Below, piece by piece: positions 55,193-64,000 of a stretch of 64,000 nucleotides of DNA. How positions within the stretch are numbered: position 1 is the stretch's first letter; every line of letters starts with the position of its first letter. Source of the stretch: Xanthomonas prunicola (lineage in GTDB: Bacteria > Pseudomonadota > Gammaproteobacteria > Xanthomonadales > Xanthomonadaceae); the NCBI RefSeq assembly GCF_002846205.1, contig NZ_PHKV01000001.1:992001-1056000 (forward strand), given 5' to 3'. Below the pieces are notes generated by a model, which had not been told where the DNA came from, searched no databases, and was given only the letters and a program-made list of their open reading frames with translations. A program made the position numbers and the translations under genes.

Positions 55193-55746
55193 ATGGATTG
55201 CTTTCGAAAAAGCTATGGCTGGCCGCCTGTTGGCTGTCTCTCTGGCGAGCGCGGTCACCCTCATGCATTGGTAGGCGGGGCGCTGCAGTCACTGCGCGCT
55301 GACGGAACAGGCCCAGACAGGCCACCTGTTAGCCGCAGTGCAGCACCTACATTGCGCAGACATGCCCGACGCGTCGCACACCGCATGCGCGCAAGGGATG
55401 GACCCAATCGATGCCTGCGAGCAGTTGCCACCGCAACCTGACCCTTGCCGGTTATCCGCACCGTTGCTGGCCGCTGACGTGGCTTATCCGCATCAGCGCG
55501 CTGGCAGTGGCGGTGGCGGTGGATGACGCATCTGCGCACCGCATGCCGATGGCAGACGCGGGCTGTGGCGCATTTTTCAGGGGAGATTGACAGCTTCCTT
55601 TGCTGCAGATTTGCCGCCGCGCGCACGCGTGTATTGGCGCTTGCCGGCATCCGCAGCGCAGATGCAACTTGCGTGGAATACCGTCTTCGGCTGACGCGGT
55701 GAAATCTGCAGCAGATCCGACCGTGGCAGCGCGAATGCTGACGCCG
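55193..55746. other. Intergenic region between frmR and the glycosyltransferase
   Basis: About 550 bp. Short frames in it have no domain and biased composition. A loose pair CTGCAGATTT (55601) and AAATCTGCAG (55701) is complementary across 90 bp. I see no gene, RNA or dispersed repeat. Confidence 0.45.
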
Positions 55747-56760
55747 TCAGTTTTCGACAGTGGCCGGCGCCACGATAGCCACAGGATCTACGGCATGCTC
55801 CGGCAGCGACGCCAGCACCGCATGGCGAAAGCGCGCAGCGAATGCTGCATCGTTGGCCTGGTAGAACGCGCGTGCGTTGGCCGACAACTGATCCAGCTGC
55901 GCCTGCGGCAATGCCAGGGCGGTTTCCACTGCCTGCGCGATGCCTGCCGCGTCGACGTAGTAATACGATGCCAGACGGCGCTGACGCACCTCGGCCACGG
56001 GAATTAGGACACCGTGTTCGGGCTTGATCAGCTCGTTCATCGGCTCGCCGTCGGTGGCCAGGGTCACCGCGCCAACGCTCAGCGCTTCCATCAGGTAATG
56101 ACCGAACCCTTCGGCCTCGGAGGGGCACAGATGGAACAGGTGCGCGTTTTGCATGCGGCGCAGTTCGGCATCCTCCAGGTATCCCACGCGGTGGTCGATA
56201 TTGGGTGCCACCACCGGCTTGCCGGCGGTGCGCGGGTTCTGCACCACCGTCAGCAGCGGCCACTCTGGATGCCGCTGCCAGGTCTCCAGCAGGACGCGCG
56301 TGCCCTTGGCGGTACTGCGCCCGGCCAAGTGAAAGAAGGCGCGCTGACGGAACACGCGCGCGTCGTACCGATCCGGACTGGTGAAACCGATGAAACGGGT
56401 GGCGCACCCGAGGCTGCGGAAGATCCGCTCGGCATGATGGGTCTTGCACAGCACCGCATCGAAGCGCGGCAGCAGCGGCAGCCACTTGGGCAGCAACCAT
56501 TCCGGGTTGGGCACCAGCAGGTTGATCTGCCCTAGCGACAGGCAGCGCTTGTACACGCGTTCGGAAAAGATCTGTAGCGGAACCCGCCCGAACAGCGCAC
56601 GGCTAGCCCACAGGCGCGCCTCGCGGCCGGTGTCGTGCAGGCGCTGACTGGTGAATCCCACTTCCTGCACCGGCACGCCGCCGGCGCGCAGTGTTTCGGC
56701 CATCAGCACCATGTCGCGGGTCAGGCCCACGCCGTTGTCGCGGCTGATCACCCGCATCAT
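55747..56760 (-). CDS. Glycosyltransferase (family 4 type)
   Basis: A 337-residue GT-B-fold glycosyltransferase. The N-terminal lobe starts MMRVISRDNGVGLTRDMVLM and the C-terminal lobe carries CPSEAEGFGHYLMEALSVGA, the donor-binding motif of family 4. The ATG at 56760 is preferred because AAGG stands 8 bp upstream; an ATG at 56847 would add 29 residues with four cysteines and has no site. Likely acts on a cell-surface glycan; acceptor unknown. It is not in a visible polysaccharide cluster. Confidence 0.82.
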   Translation of the reverse strand: MMRVISRDNGVGLTRDMVLMAETLRAGGVPVQEVGFTSQRLHDTGREARLWASRALFGRVPLQIFSERVYKRCLSLGQINLLVPNPEWLLPKWLPLLPRFDAVLCKTHHAERIFRSLGCATRFIGFTSPDRYDARVFRQRAFFHLAGRSTAKGTRVLLETWQRHPEWPLLTVVQNPRTAGKPVVAPNIDHRVGYLEDAELRRMQNAHLFHLCPSEAEGFGHYLMEALSVGAVTLATDGEPMNELIKPEHGVLIPVAEVRQRRLASYYYVDAAGIAQAVETALALPQAQLDQLSANARAFYQANDAAFAARFRHAVLASLPEHAVDPVAIVAPATVEN

Positions 56761-56976
56761 CGGAAATGCCTTGTCATGCGCGCACGCACCCGTACAGCGG
56801 CATAGTGTCGATGCCGTGGCTTCCTGCGCGATGTCCCGTTCTGTCATGGTGCGTTACACGTGTGCCAATGGTTGACAAATTCGATCATTATGATGCGTGC
56901 TCCCAGCCTTGCAATTGCGAGCACCATGTACCCGGCAGCCACCACCTCGCGCGGGCCAACCTCCGCGCCACAGACG

Positions 56977-57705
56977 ATGACCTCCATGGACCTGCAACAA
57001 CCCTGCGTTCTCGTGGTTGATGACGACCCGGACCTGCGCAAGCTAATCGGCGAATTTCTGAGCGCGCACGGCTACCAGGTGGATATGGCCGAAAACGTGG
57101 CGGAGATGCGCACCGCCATGGCGCAGCGCCGCCCGGACCTCATCGTACTCGACGTGATGATGCCGGGAGAAGACGGGCTGAGTGCAGCGCGCGCCCTGGC
57201 CAGCGAGCGCGGTTCACCTGCGGTCATCATGCTCAGCGCGCTGGGCAACGACACCGACCGCATTATCGGCCTGGAAGTCGGCGCCGACGATTACCTGGCC
57301 AAGCCCTGCAATCCGCGCGAATTGCTGGCCCGTGTGCGCGCCCTGCTGCGGCGCAGCCAGGCCAGTAACGAGCAGTCCGATCAGCGCGGCAATGTCTACG
57401 AATTTGCCGGCTGGCGGCTGGACGTGGTGCGCCGCGACCTGCGCGACCCCACCGGTATCTTCATCAATCTGTCCGACGGCGAATTCGCGCTGCTGCGTAC
57501 CTTCGTCGAGCACCCGCAGCGCGTGCTCAGCCGCGACCAGCTGCTGGACTACGCCCGCGGCCGCGACACCGACGTCTACGACCGCGCCATCGACAGCCAG
57601 ATCAGCCGCCTGCGGCGCAAGATCAATGAGCGCGTCCATACCGAGTTGATTCGCACCGTACGCAACGAGGGCTACATGCTGTTGCCGGGCGTCTCGCGCT
57701 TGTGA
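56977..57705 (+). CDS. OmpR-family response regulator
   Basis: A 242-residue regulator. Receiver domain VLVVDDDPDLRKLIGEFL with phospho-acceptor Asp59 (LIVLDVMMPGEDG) and the conserved lysine in LAKPCNPRELLAR; OmpR-type winged helix NLSDGEFALLRTFVEHPQRV and IDSQISRLRRKI, ending VRNEGYMLLPGV. The ATG at 56977 is used; ATG 56986 is equally possible. Its stop overlaps the GTG start of the kinase gene (GTGA), so the pair is co-translated. Confidence 0.9.
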   Translation: MTSMDLQQPCVLVVDDDPDLRKLIGEFLSAHGYQVDMAENVAEMRTAMAQRRPDLIVLDVMMPGEDGLSAARALASERGSPAVIMLSALGNDTDRIIGLEVGADDYLAKPCNPRELLARVRALLRRSQASNEQSDQRGNVYEFAGWRLDVVRRDLRDPTGIFINLSDGEFALLRTFVEHPQRVLSRDQLLDYARGRDTDVYDRAIDSQISRLRRKINERVHTELIRTVRNEGYMLLPGVSRL

Positions 57706-59204
57706 GCAAACCGGCACGTCGCGGACTGTCGATCTTTGCGCGGACCTTTGTGTTGTTGGCGGTGGCCCTGCTCACCGCCCAGGCGGTGGGCATCGCCCTG
57801 CTGGTGATGCGCACCCCCGTCTATGAACCGCCGGTGCATCCACCGGAAGTGGTGGCGCTGTTATCCACCCGCATGCCGGCCGGCACCCAGACCCTGAAAG
57901 TGCATGAATCGGCGCAGGCTCCCATGCCGCCGACAGGCCAGATGCGCGATCCATTCGCCGAAATGCTGCTTGCCCATTGGCTGGATGTGCCCGAAGCGCA
58001 GGTGCGGTTCTATCGCAACACCAACGATCGCCAAGCACCGCAGCCGGGCATGCTCCCGCCCCAGCGGTGGTCCACCCAGGAGCGCGGAGCCGATGCCGAT
58101 GGCGTGGCCGACGACCGCCCTGACGGGCAACGTCTGCCCCCCTTTGCGGACGACTGGCTGCGCGACGGCCAGCCCGGTGCACTGCCCGGCAATCCGCTAC
58201 GTGCGGACGAGATGCCGGGCGCCTGGGAAAGCGAGCGCCTGACCCCCGGCGTCCCGCTACTGGACGGCTTCACCGCCGCCCTGCAACAGCCCGACGGCCG
58301 TTGGCGCACGGTGGAATCGCCGCGTCGCCGCCTCTCGGGCGAGTTCAAGACCCATGTGGTGCTGCTGTTCCTGGCCGGCCTGCTGGCCAACGTGCCGCTG
58401 GCGTGGTGGTTTTCGCGGGCGCTGTCGGCACCGATCAAGCGCTTTGCCGAAGCCGCCGACCGCCTGGGCCGTCACCCCGATGCCGCCGCGCTGCAACGCA
58501 GTGGCCCGCCGGAAATCGTGCGCGCAGCCGATTCGTTCAACGCGATGCAGGCGCGCCTGAACCGCCTGATCAACGAACGCACGCATATGGTGGCGGCGAT
58601 CGCACACGACCTACGCACACCGCTGGCGCGGCTGTCGTTTCGCCTGGATGGCCTGCAGCCGCCGCTGCGCGACAAGGCGCTGGCCGATATCGACGAAATG
58701 AAGGCGATGATTTCCGCAGCGCTGGACTTCATCCAGAACGATCGTCATCGCGGCGAACGCGCACCGCTGGATCTGCGCTTGCTGGTAGAGAGCGTGGTCG
58801 ACAACGCCACCGATATCGGCGCCGACGCCGAGCTGCTGCCCGGCCCGGAAATCACCCTGGACGGCGACCCGCTGGCATTGCGCCGCGCAGTGATGAATCT
58901 GCTCGAAAACGCCTTGAAATACGGCAAGCGCGCCCGTCTGCAGTTGCAGCGCGATGGCGAAGACGGCGTGCTGTGGATCGACGACGACGGCCCCGGCATC
59001 GATCCCACCCAACGCGAACAGCTGTTGCTGCCGTTCGTGCGTGGCGAGTCCTCGCGCAATCGCGACACTGGTGGCATCGGGCTGGGGTTGTCAGTGGCGC
59101 ACAGCATCGTGCTGGCGCACGGCGGCGACTTACGGCTGGATAATCGCGCTCGCGGCGGATTACGGGTGACCGTACGACTGCCCTGCATGCCGGAGCGACG
59201 CTGA
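57702..59204 (+). CDS. EnvZ-type sensor histidine kinase with a long Pro/Asp-rich periplasmic insert
   Basis: A 500-residue inner-membrane kinase starting at GTG. Helix at about 14-36 (FVLLAVALLTAQAVGIALLV), periplasmic region to about 216, second helix (VVLLFLAGLLANVPLAWWFS), HAMP, HisKA with His302 (AIAHDLRTPLARL), and ATPase domain (LLENALKYG, DDDGPGI, GGIGLGLSV). Residues 105-175 of the periplasmic part are unusually rich in Pro, Asp and Arg and look disordered, unlike EnvZ. It partners the overlapping response regulator. The signal is unknown. Confidence 0.9.
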   Translation: MSKPARRGLSIFARTFVLLAVALLTAQAVGIALLVMRTPVYEPPVHPPEVVALLSTRMPAGTQTLKVHESAQAPMPPTGQMRDPFAEMLLAHWLDVPEAQVRFYRNTNDRQAPQPGMLPPQRWSTQERGADADGVADDRPDGQRLPPFADDWLRDGQPGALPGNPLRADEMPGAWESERLTPGVPLLDGFTAALQQPDGRWRTVESPRRRLSGEFKTHVVLLFLAGLLANVPLAWWFSRALSAPIKRFAEAADRLGRHPDAAALQRSGPPEIVRAADSFNAMQARLNRLINERTHMVAAIAHDLRTPLARLSFRLDGLQPPLRDKALADIDEMKAMISAALDFIQNDRHRGERAPLDLRLLVESVVDNATDIGADAELLPGPEITLDGDPLALRRAVMNLLENALKYGKRARLQLQRDGEDGVLWIDDDGPGIDPTQREQLLLPFVRGESSRNRDTGGIGLGLSVAHSIVLAHGGDLRLDNRARGGLRVTVRLPCMPERR

Positions 59205-59390
59205 CATTGGGTTGGAGGACGGTTTGTCGCGCCGCGCGGGCGGAGCCGCGCTGAGCCAAGAACGGCTGTTCCCGCCATGGCCCGCATGTCAGGCTGCATC
59301 AGCTAACGCCAATGCAGCGGCATCGGTGCCAAATCGCTGAGGACCCACGTGTGCCAGCGCCAACGCGCACCGGCCATTACCAACGCATGC

Positions 59391-60755
59391 TCAGTAAGCA
59401 AACTCGCGGAACACACGGTCGATATCGCCGTTCCATGCGCCGTGATACAGCGCCAGCTTGCGTTCGGCCGCCGTGACGCCGCTTTCGGCAATCTCGGCAA
59501 TCACATCCAGAAAGCCGGTTTCGTCCTGCCCGTCGCGGTTCAGGCGTGCGCGGCGACGCAAGCCTTCGCGGGCAATGTCGACTGCTTCCACCGCCAGATC
59601 GCGCGCCGTGCCATTACGGAACGGCAAGCCTAAAGCGTGCTTGGGCACACCGTCGCGCAGCGCGTGCCGCTCGGTCGGACTGAAATCCTTGACCAGGTCC
59701 CAGGCCGCATCCAGCGCGGTCTGGTCATACAACAAGCCCACCCAGAACGCCGACAATGCACACAGGCGATCCCACGGGCCTGCATCGGCGCCGCGCATTT
59801 CCAGATACTTCTTCAAGCGCACTTCCGGGAATGCGGTAGTCATGTGGTCCGACCAGTCGCGCAGCGTCGGCAACGCGCCCGGCAATGCCGGCAACTTGCC
59901 TTGCATGAAATCGCGGAAGCTCTGCCCGCTGGCATCGACATAGACGCCATCGCGGTAGGAGAAATACATCGGCACATCGAGCAGATAATCGACATAGCGC
60001 TCGTAGCCGAAGCCGTCTTCGAACACGAAATCCAGCATGCCGGTGCGGTCGGCGTCGGTGTCGGTCCAGATGTGCGAGCGATAGCTCAGGTAGCCGTTCG
60101 GCTTGCCTTCGGTGAACGGCGAATCGGCGAACAACGCGGTGGCGATCGGCTGCAACGCCAGCGAGACGCGGAACTTCTTCACCATGTCCGCTTCGGTGGC
60201 GTAATCCAGATTGACCTGTACCGTGCAGGTGCGCGTCATCATGTCCAGGCCGAGCGAGCCGACCTTGGGCATGTAGTTCTTCATGATCTGGTAGCGGCCC
60301 TTGGGCATCCACGGCATCTGGTCGCGCCGCCACTTGGGCTGGAAGCCCATGCCCAGGAACCCCAGCTGCAACTCGCCGGCTACCTGCGCCACTTCGTCCA
60401 GATGGGTGCCGGTTTCCACGCAGGTGTGGTGCAGGGTTTCCACCGCAGCGCCTGAGAGCTCCAGCTGTCCGGCCGGCTCCAGCGTCACCGAGGCGCCATC
60501 GCGCAGCAGCGCGATGGTGTGGCCGTTTTCCTGCACCGGTTCCCAGCCGAAACGGGTCAACCCGGTCAGCAGCGCCTGGATGCCGCGCTCACCTCCGAAG
60601 GTGGGGGCGCGCAGGTCGTCGAGCTGGAAGCCGAACTTTTCGTGCTCGGTCCCGATCCGCCAGTCCGCGCTGGGCTTCTCGCCGGAGGCAAGGACCTGGA
60701 CCAGTTCCGCGCGTTCGGTGATCGGCGTTTCGGCAACGTGGCTGGGACTCGACAA
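59391..60755 (-). CDS. gshA: Glutamate-cysteine ligase (plant/alphaproteobacterial-like type)
   Basis: A 454-residue enzyme making gamma-glutamylcysteine, the first step of glutathione. It belongs to the GCS2 type of plants and Xanthomonas, not the E. coli type: [55 protein letters not shown] and [16 protein letters not shown] segments are clear. The start is TTG at 60755 with no ribosome-binding site visible, which is odd for a housekeeping gene. Glutathione made here would feed the formaldehyde operon and the glutaredoxin fusion. Confidence 0.92.
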   Translation of the reverse strand: MSSPSHVAETPITERAELVQVLASGEKPSADWRIGTEHEKFGFQLDDLRAPTFGGERGIQALLTGLTRFGWEPVQENGHTIALLRDGASVTLEPAGQLELSGAAVETLHHTCVETGTHLDEVAQVAGELQLGFLGMGFQPKWRRDQMPWMPKGRYQIMKNYMPKVGSLGLDMMTRTCTVQVNLDYATEADMVKKFRVSLALQPIATALFADSPFTEGKPNGYLSYRSHIWTDTDADRTGMLDFVFEDGFGYERYVDYLLDVPMYFSYRDGVYVDASGQSFRDFMQGKLPALPGALPTLRDWSDHMTTAFPEVRLKKYLEMRGADAGPWDRLCALSAFWVGLLYDQTALDAAWDLVKDFSPTERHALRDGVPKHALGLPFRNGTARDLAVEAVDIAREGLRRRARLNRDGQDETGFLDVIAEIAESGVTAAERKLALYHGAWNGDIDRVFREFAY

Positions 60756-61147
60756 GGGCAGGCTCGCAAACGTGAGGGGGTGGGACGATGTGGGGATACT
60801 CCCCAGCTACCGCAAGGCCCGCACTATACCCGCCCGACGCAAAAGGATTGGCCACACCCACGGGACATGAGATTTCCACCGATGCATGCCCGCCATCGAT
60901 CGCAGCGATGGTGTGACCTGGATCAACCTGACCAAGCTGCGCGTTCTGCAGCGCCGGCATTGTCCGGCCCAGTCCGATCATCACGGCAAGCGTTGTAATG
61001 CTCGCCCTACACGATGCTCAGGCCGCGCATCGCTCCGCATGCGACCCACCGATCACTTCCGCTGGAAACGCAAATGGCAGACCGAAGTCTGCCGCGATGA
61101 CGACGCGCTGGGCATCCACACGTGCCTGACAATCGTGTTGCACGGCA
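60756..61147. other. Intergenic region between gshA and engB
   Basis: 392 bp. It lies between the gshA start and the engB stop, both on the minus strand, so it should contain the gshA promoter. No gene, repeat or hairpin with a T-run is recognised. Confidence 0.45.
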
Positions 61148-61771
61148 TCATTCGGCCGCGGTGGTTTCCACATCCAGACCAAGCCAACCGCCGACGATGC
61201 CGCGCAATTCGTCCACGCCCTGGCGCGATTCGCCGGAGTAGGTCTGCACGGTCACGCTGTCGCCGAAGCGCGATGTCACTTCCTTCTTGATCTTCTGCAG
61301 GGTCTGCATCTGCTGGCCACGGCCGAGCTTGTCGGCCTTGGTCAGCAAGCCGTGGGCGGGCAGGCCGCGTTCGGCGGCATAGCCGAGCATCTGCAGATCG
61401 TAATCCTTCAGCGGATGGCGGATGTCCATCACCACCACCAGGCCGCGCAGCGCCTCGCGGGTGCGGAAATAGCGGTCGATGAAGGCCTGCCAATGCGCCT
61501 GCAGGTCCTGCGGCACCTTGGCGTAGCCATAACCGGGCAGATCCACCAGATAGCGCTCGGGCTGGATCTGGAAGAACACCAGTTGCTGGGTGCGGCCAGG
61601 GGTCTTGGAGACGCGGGCAAGCGAATTCTGGCGGGTCAGCGCATTGAGTGCGCTGGATTTTCCGGCGTTGGAGCGGCCGGCGAAGGCCACCTCGTAGCCG
61701 CCATCGTCGGGCAATTGCCGGGCGTTGTGGGCGGACAGGTGGTAGCGGGCTTGTTCGATAAGGAGCGACAT
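61148..61771 (-). CDS. engB: Ribosome biogenesis GTPase EngB (YsxC/YihA)
   Basis: A 207-residue TrmE-Era-EngA-EngB-type GTPase for 50S subunit assembly. G1 is AGRSNAGKSSALNAL, G2 region TPGRTQ, G3 LVDLPGYGYA and G4 LLTKADKL. ATG at 61771 follows an appropriate spacing from upstream sequence; a longer frame adds non-family residues. It is divergent from cytochrome c4, the common gammaproteobacterial order engB / cytochrome c4 / dsbA. Confidence 0.93.
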   Translation of the reverse strand: MSLLIEQARYHLSAHNARQLPDDGGYEVAFAGRSNAGKSSALNALTRQNSLARVSKTPGRTQQLVFFQIQPERYLVDLPGYGYAKVPQDLQAHWQAFIDRYFRTREALRGLVVVMDIRHPLKDYDLQMLGYAAERGLPAHGLLTKADKLGRGQQMQTLQKIKKEVTSRFGDSVTVQTYSGESRQGVDELRGIVGGWLGLDVETTAAE

Positions 61772-61914
61772 CCCGCTAGGATCGCACGTTCGGGCCCGAC
61801 GGTTTTGCTGCACTGTTCGTTGACCCTGGCGCAAAGGCGTGTCGATAATCGAAGCACGCCTGCCACTGCCAGTACCCAACGCGCGCGGGCCGGGTCCATA
61901 CGGAGCTTTAGCTG

Positions 61915-62712
61915 ATGCGCCATGCTCGTGTGCTAGTCCTCGCCGCCCTCGCTGTGCCGGTCATTGCGGCCGTGGCGTTTGCGCAATCGGCGGTCACGCC
62001 GATCCCCGATCCGCCGCCGGTGCGCGTTGCGCCGCTGGAGGTGGACCTGGCCAAGACCACCTGGGGCGATGCCAAGGCCGGCCAGACCAAAGCCGCCGCA
62101 TGTGCGGCCTGCCATGGCCCGGACGGCAATCCCGCCGTGGCGATGTACCCGCGTATCGCTGGGCAAACCGAGCGCTACGTTGCGCATCAGGTGGCATTGA
62201 TTGCCAGCGGCGAGCGCAATACCGGCATGTCGGCGGTGATGGTGCCGTTCGTCAAGGACCTCACTGCGCAGGACATGCGCGACCTGGGCGCCTACTTCGC
62301 TACCCAGAAGGCCTCCGCTGGTGTCGCCGACGACGCGGCGATTGCCGAGGGTCCCTACCAGGGCATGAAGTTCTACGAGGTCGGCGAGAAGCTCTACCGC
62401 GGTGGCGACATCGCGCGCGGTGTGCCGGCCTGCATGGCCTGCCATGGGCCATCCGGCGGTGGCAATCCGGGCCCGGCCTATCCACGCCTGGGCGGGCAAC
62501 ACGCCGACTACGTGGCACGTCGCTTGAAGGAATACCAGGCCGGCACCACCCAGGAGCGCAATCCGGCGCTGTTCAATATCATGGCGCAGGTAGCGCACCC
62601 GCTGACCGAGCAGGAGATCCAGGCGCTGGCCAGCTATCTGCAAGGCCTGCATGATCGTGCCGACGATGCTGCAGCGGCGCAGCCGCCTGCTGGAGCGCCT
62701 GCACGCTCGTAA
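61915..62712 (+). CDS. Di-haem cytochrome c4
   Basis: A 265-residue periplasmic or membrane-attached electron carrier. Signal peptide (VLVLAALAVPVIAAVAFA), then two cytochrome c domains with haem sites CAACH (Cys63, Cys66, His67) and CMACH (Cys173, Cys176, His177). Axial methionines fall in MSAVMVPF and NIMAQVAHP. It passes electrons to terminal oxidases. The C-terminus has an alanine/proline tail. It is upstream of two DsbA-like genes, and cytochrome c maturation depends on such thiol enzymes. Confidence 0.9.
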   Translation: MRHARVLVLAALAVPVIAAVAFAQSAVTPIPDPPPVRVAPLEVDLAKTTWGDAKAGQTKAAACAACHGPDGNPAVAMYPRIAGQTERYVAHQVALIASGERNTGMSAVMVPFVKDLTAQDMRDLGAYFATQKASAGVADDAAIAEGPYQGMKFYEVGEKLYRGGDIARGVPACMACHGPSGGGNPGPAYPRLGGQHADYVARRLKEYQAGTTQERNPALFNIMAQVAHPLTEQEIQALASYLQGLHDRADDAAAAQPPAGAPARS

Positions 62713-62802
62713 GCTGACCTGCCGTTGCCACACCGCTTCACGACGCCGGTCCCGTGACCGGCGTCGTCATTTCCCGCTCTCCCCTGCCCCCACGGAGCCC
62801 GC

Positions 62803-63453
62803 ATGAAATTGCTTTCCCGTCTGCCCCTGCTGATGTTGCTCCTATTGCCGTTGGTGGCCTGTGCCGCCGACAAGAAAGCCGCCCCAGTCGAAGGCGAGGA
62901 CTACACCCTGATCGACGGCGGCCAACCCTACGCGCCGCTGGCCGGCAAGGTCGAAGTGACCGAAGTCTTCGGCTACACCTGCCCGCACTGCGCGCATTTC
63001 GAGCCAGTGCTGGAGGACTGGGTGGCCAAGCAGCCCTCGTATGTGCGCTTCACCCCGGTGCCAGCCGCCTTCGGCGGCTTCTGGGACGCGTTTGCGCGTG
63101 CCTACTTCGCCGCCGACATCCTGGGCGTGGCCAAGCGCAGCCACCGTGCCATGTTCGACGCCATCCATGAAAAGCAGACCGTGCCGACCCAGAACGTGGC
63201 GCCGGAAGAGCTGGCCGCGTTCTACGCCAATTACGGAATCCCGCAGCAGCGCTTCATCGAGACCTACAAGAGTGAGGCGGTGGATGCCAAGCTCAAGGCC
63301 GCACGCGAGTTCGCGCTGCGCAGCAAGATCCCCGGCACGCCGGCCATCATCGTCAACGGCCGCTACCTGATCGGCGCGCGCAATTACCCGGACATGCTGC
63401 GCGTGGCCGACTACCTGATCGCCCGCGAGCACGCGGCGCCGGCCAGGCGCTGA
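62803..63453 (+). CDS. dsbA: DsbA-like thiol:disulfide lipoprotein (first copy)
   Basis: A 216-residue thioredoxin-fold oxidase. An N-terminal lipoprotein signal ends LVAC (Cys20), so it is probably lipid-anchored. The active site is CPHC (Cys60, Cys63) in VFGYTCPHCAHF, and the cis-proline loop is KIPGTPAIIVNGRY. It introduces disulfides in exported proteins. It is 90 bp after cytochrome c4 and followed after 91 bp by a second DsbA-like gene. Confidence 0.92.
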   Translation: MKLLSRLPLLMLLLLPLVACAADKKAAPVEGEDYTLIDGGQPYAPLAGKVEVTEVFGYTCPHCAHFEPVLEDWVAKQPSYVRFTPVPAAFGGFWDAFARAYFAADILGVAKRSHRAMFDAIHEKQTVPTQNVAPEELAAFYANYGIPQQRFIETYKSEAVDAKLKAAREFALRSKIPGTPAIIVNGRYLIGARNYPDMLRVADYLIAREHAAPARR

Positions 63454-63544
63454 ACCGCATAACCGCCAGCGACGGCCGCGCGTGGCATCATGCGCCCCGC
63501 GGCCGTCCGGCCCTTTTCTCGCCCCACGCTGGAGATCCAATCCG

Positions 63545-64000
63545 ATGAAGACCCGCTTCGCCCTGACGCTGATGGCGCTGTTGCCGATCCTGGTCGCCTG
63601 CAAGGCGCAGGACGGCTCGTCCGACACCGCACCTGCCGCCACCACCCCAGCGGCCGAAACGGCGCCCGCGCCTGCCGCCGCTACGCCGGCCGCAGACCCC
63701 GCCGCCCCGCCTGCAGTCGGCGAAAGCGCAACCACGCCGCCACCCGCCGCGCCCAGCGCTGCCCCGCGCGCGCCGAATGGCCCGGAGCCGGTCGCCGGCA
63801 CCGATTATCTGGACATCGACGGTGGCCAGCCCTATCAGCAGGCTGCCGGCAAGATCGAAGTAGCCGAAGTGTTCGGCTATGTCTGCCCAGCCTGTAACGC
63901 GTTCCAGCCGCTGATCGGGCCGTGGAAGGCCGGTTTGCCGTCGGACGTGCATTTTGTCTACGTGCCGGCGATGTTCGGTGGCCCGTGGGACGACTACGGC
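63545..64000 (+). CDS. Second DsbA-like thiol:disulfide lipoprotein (C-terminus beyond window)
   Basis: The first 152 residues of a second DsbA-like protein, open to the window end. It has its own lipobox (ILVAC, Cys19), then a long alanine/proline linker (about 24-83), then the thioredoxin fold with CPAC (Cys114, Cys117) in VFGYVCPACNAF. The linker would let the catalytic domain reach further from the membrane than the first copy. The CPHC/CPAC difference suggests different redox potentials. Tandem DsbA genes are known in Xanthomonas. Confidence 0.9.
   Translation, partial: MKTRFALTLMALLPILVACKAQDGSSDTAPAATTPAAETAPAPAAATPAADPAAPPAVGESATTPPPAAPSAAPRAPNGPEPVAGTDYLDIDGGQPYQQAAGKIEVAEVFGYVCPACNAFQPLIGPWKAGLPSDVHFVYVPAMFGGPWDDYG

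Overview
The window is about 64 kb of GC-rich chromosome from a plant-associated gammaproteobacterium, almost certainly a Xanthomonas (X. campestris/X. axonopodis group). The evidence is the complete sux sucrose locus (suxR, suxC, suxA, suxB) in its Xanthomonas arrangement, a citrate locus with TctD/TctE and CitH, a family 4 rhamnogalacturonan lyase, a family 12 endoglucanase, and many short intergenic repeats of Xanthomonas style. I see no rRNA, tRNA, CRISPR array, prophage or full-length insertion sequence.

Layout. (1) 1-17.6 kb is an organic-acid region: dctA (cut by the window edge), two OprO/OprP-type anion porins, a hybrid kinase with a DctB-like sensor domain, an MFS tricarboxylate symporter coupled to a ModA-like periplasmic protein (probable aconitate isomerase) with a LysR regulator, an oxidoreductase operon, a LuxR-type response regulator, the tctD-tctE-solute-binding-protein operon, and the CitMHS transporter citH. 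A PhaB-like reductase with an altered catalytic tyrosine follows. (2) 18.7-25.9 kb is the sux locus: TonB receptor, MFS carrier, amylosucrase and LacI repressor, with two matching operator palindromes between suxC and suxA. (3) 26-40.8 kb holds housekeeping and poorly known genes: a DJ-1/PfpI protein, a QEGLA-motif protein, rsgA, alaA, a GDSL hydrolase, a methyltransferase, a polysaccharide deacetylase, a glutaredoxin/A-type carrier/rhodanese fusion, two coupled amidohydrolases (one lacking metal ligands), and small exported or membrane proteins. (4) 41-44.5 kb carries plant cell-wall enzymes: rhamnogalacturonan lyase, a GH12 glucanase, and an internally deleted GH12 copy. (5) 45-51.2 kb has a DegV protein, a MocR regulator divergent from an EamA exporter, and an ArsR-led operon of small membrane proteins, one PspB-like. 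(6) 52-55.2 kb is the glutathione-dependent formaldehyde operon frmR-frmA-gfa-fghA with a GC-tract operator. (7) 55.7-64 kb contains a glycosyltransferase, an OmpR/EnvZ-type pair, gshA, engB, cytochrome c4 and two consecutive DsbA-like lipoproteins (the second runs off the window).

The genes fit life on plants: uptake of apoplastic organic acids and sucrose, wall degradation, and glutathione/disulfide/formaldehyde stress handling. Four dispersed repeat families fill most of the longer gaps. In two places a repeat begins exactly at the stop codon of the preceding gene.
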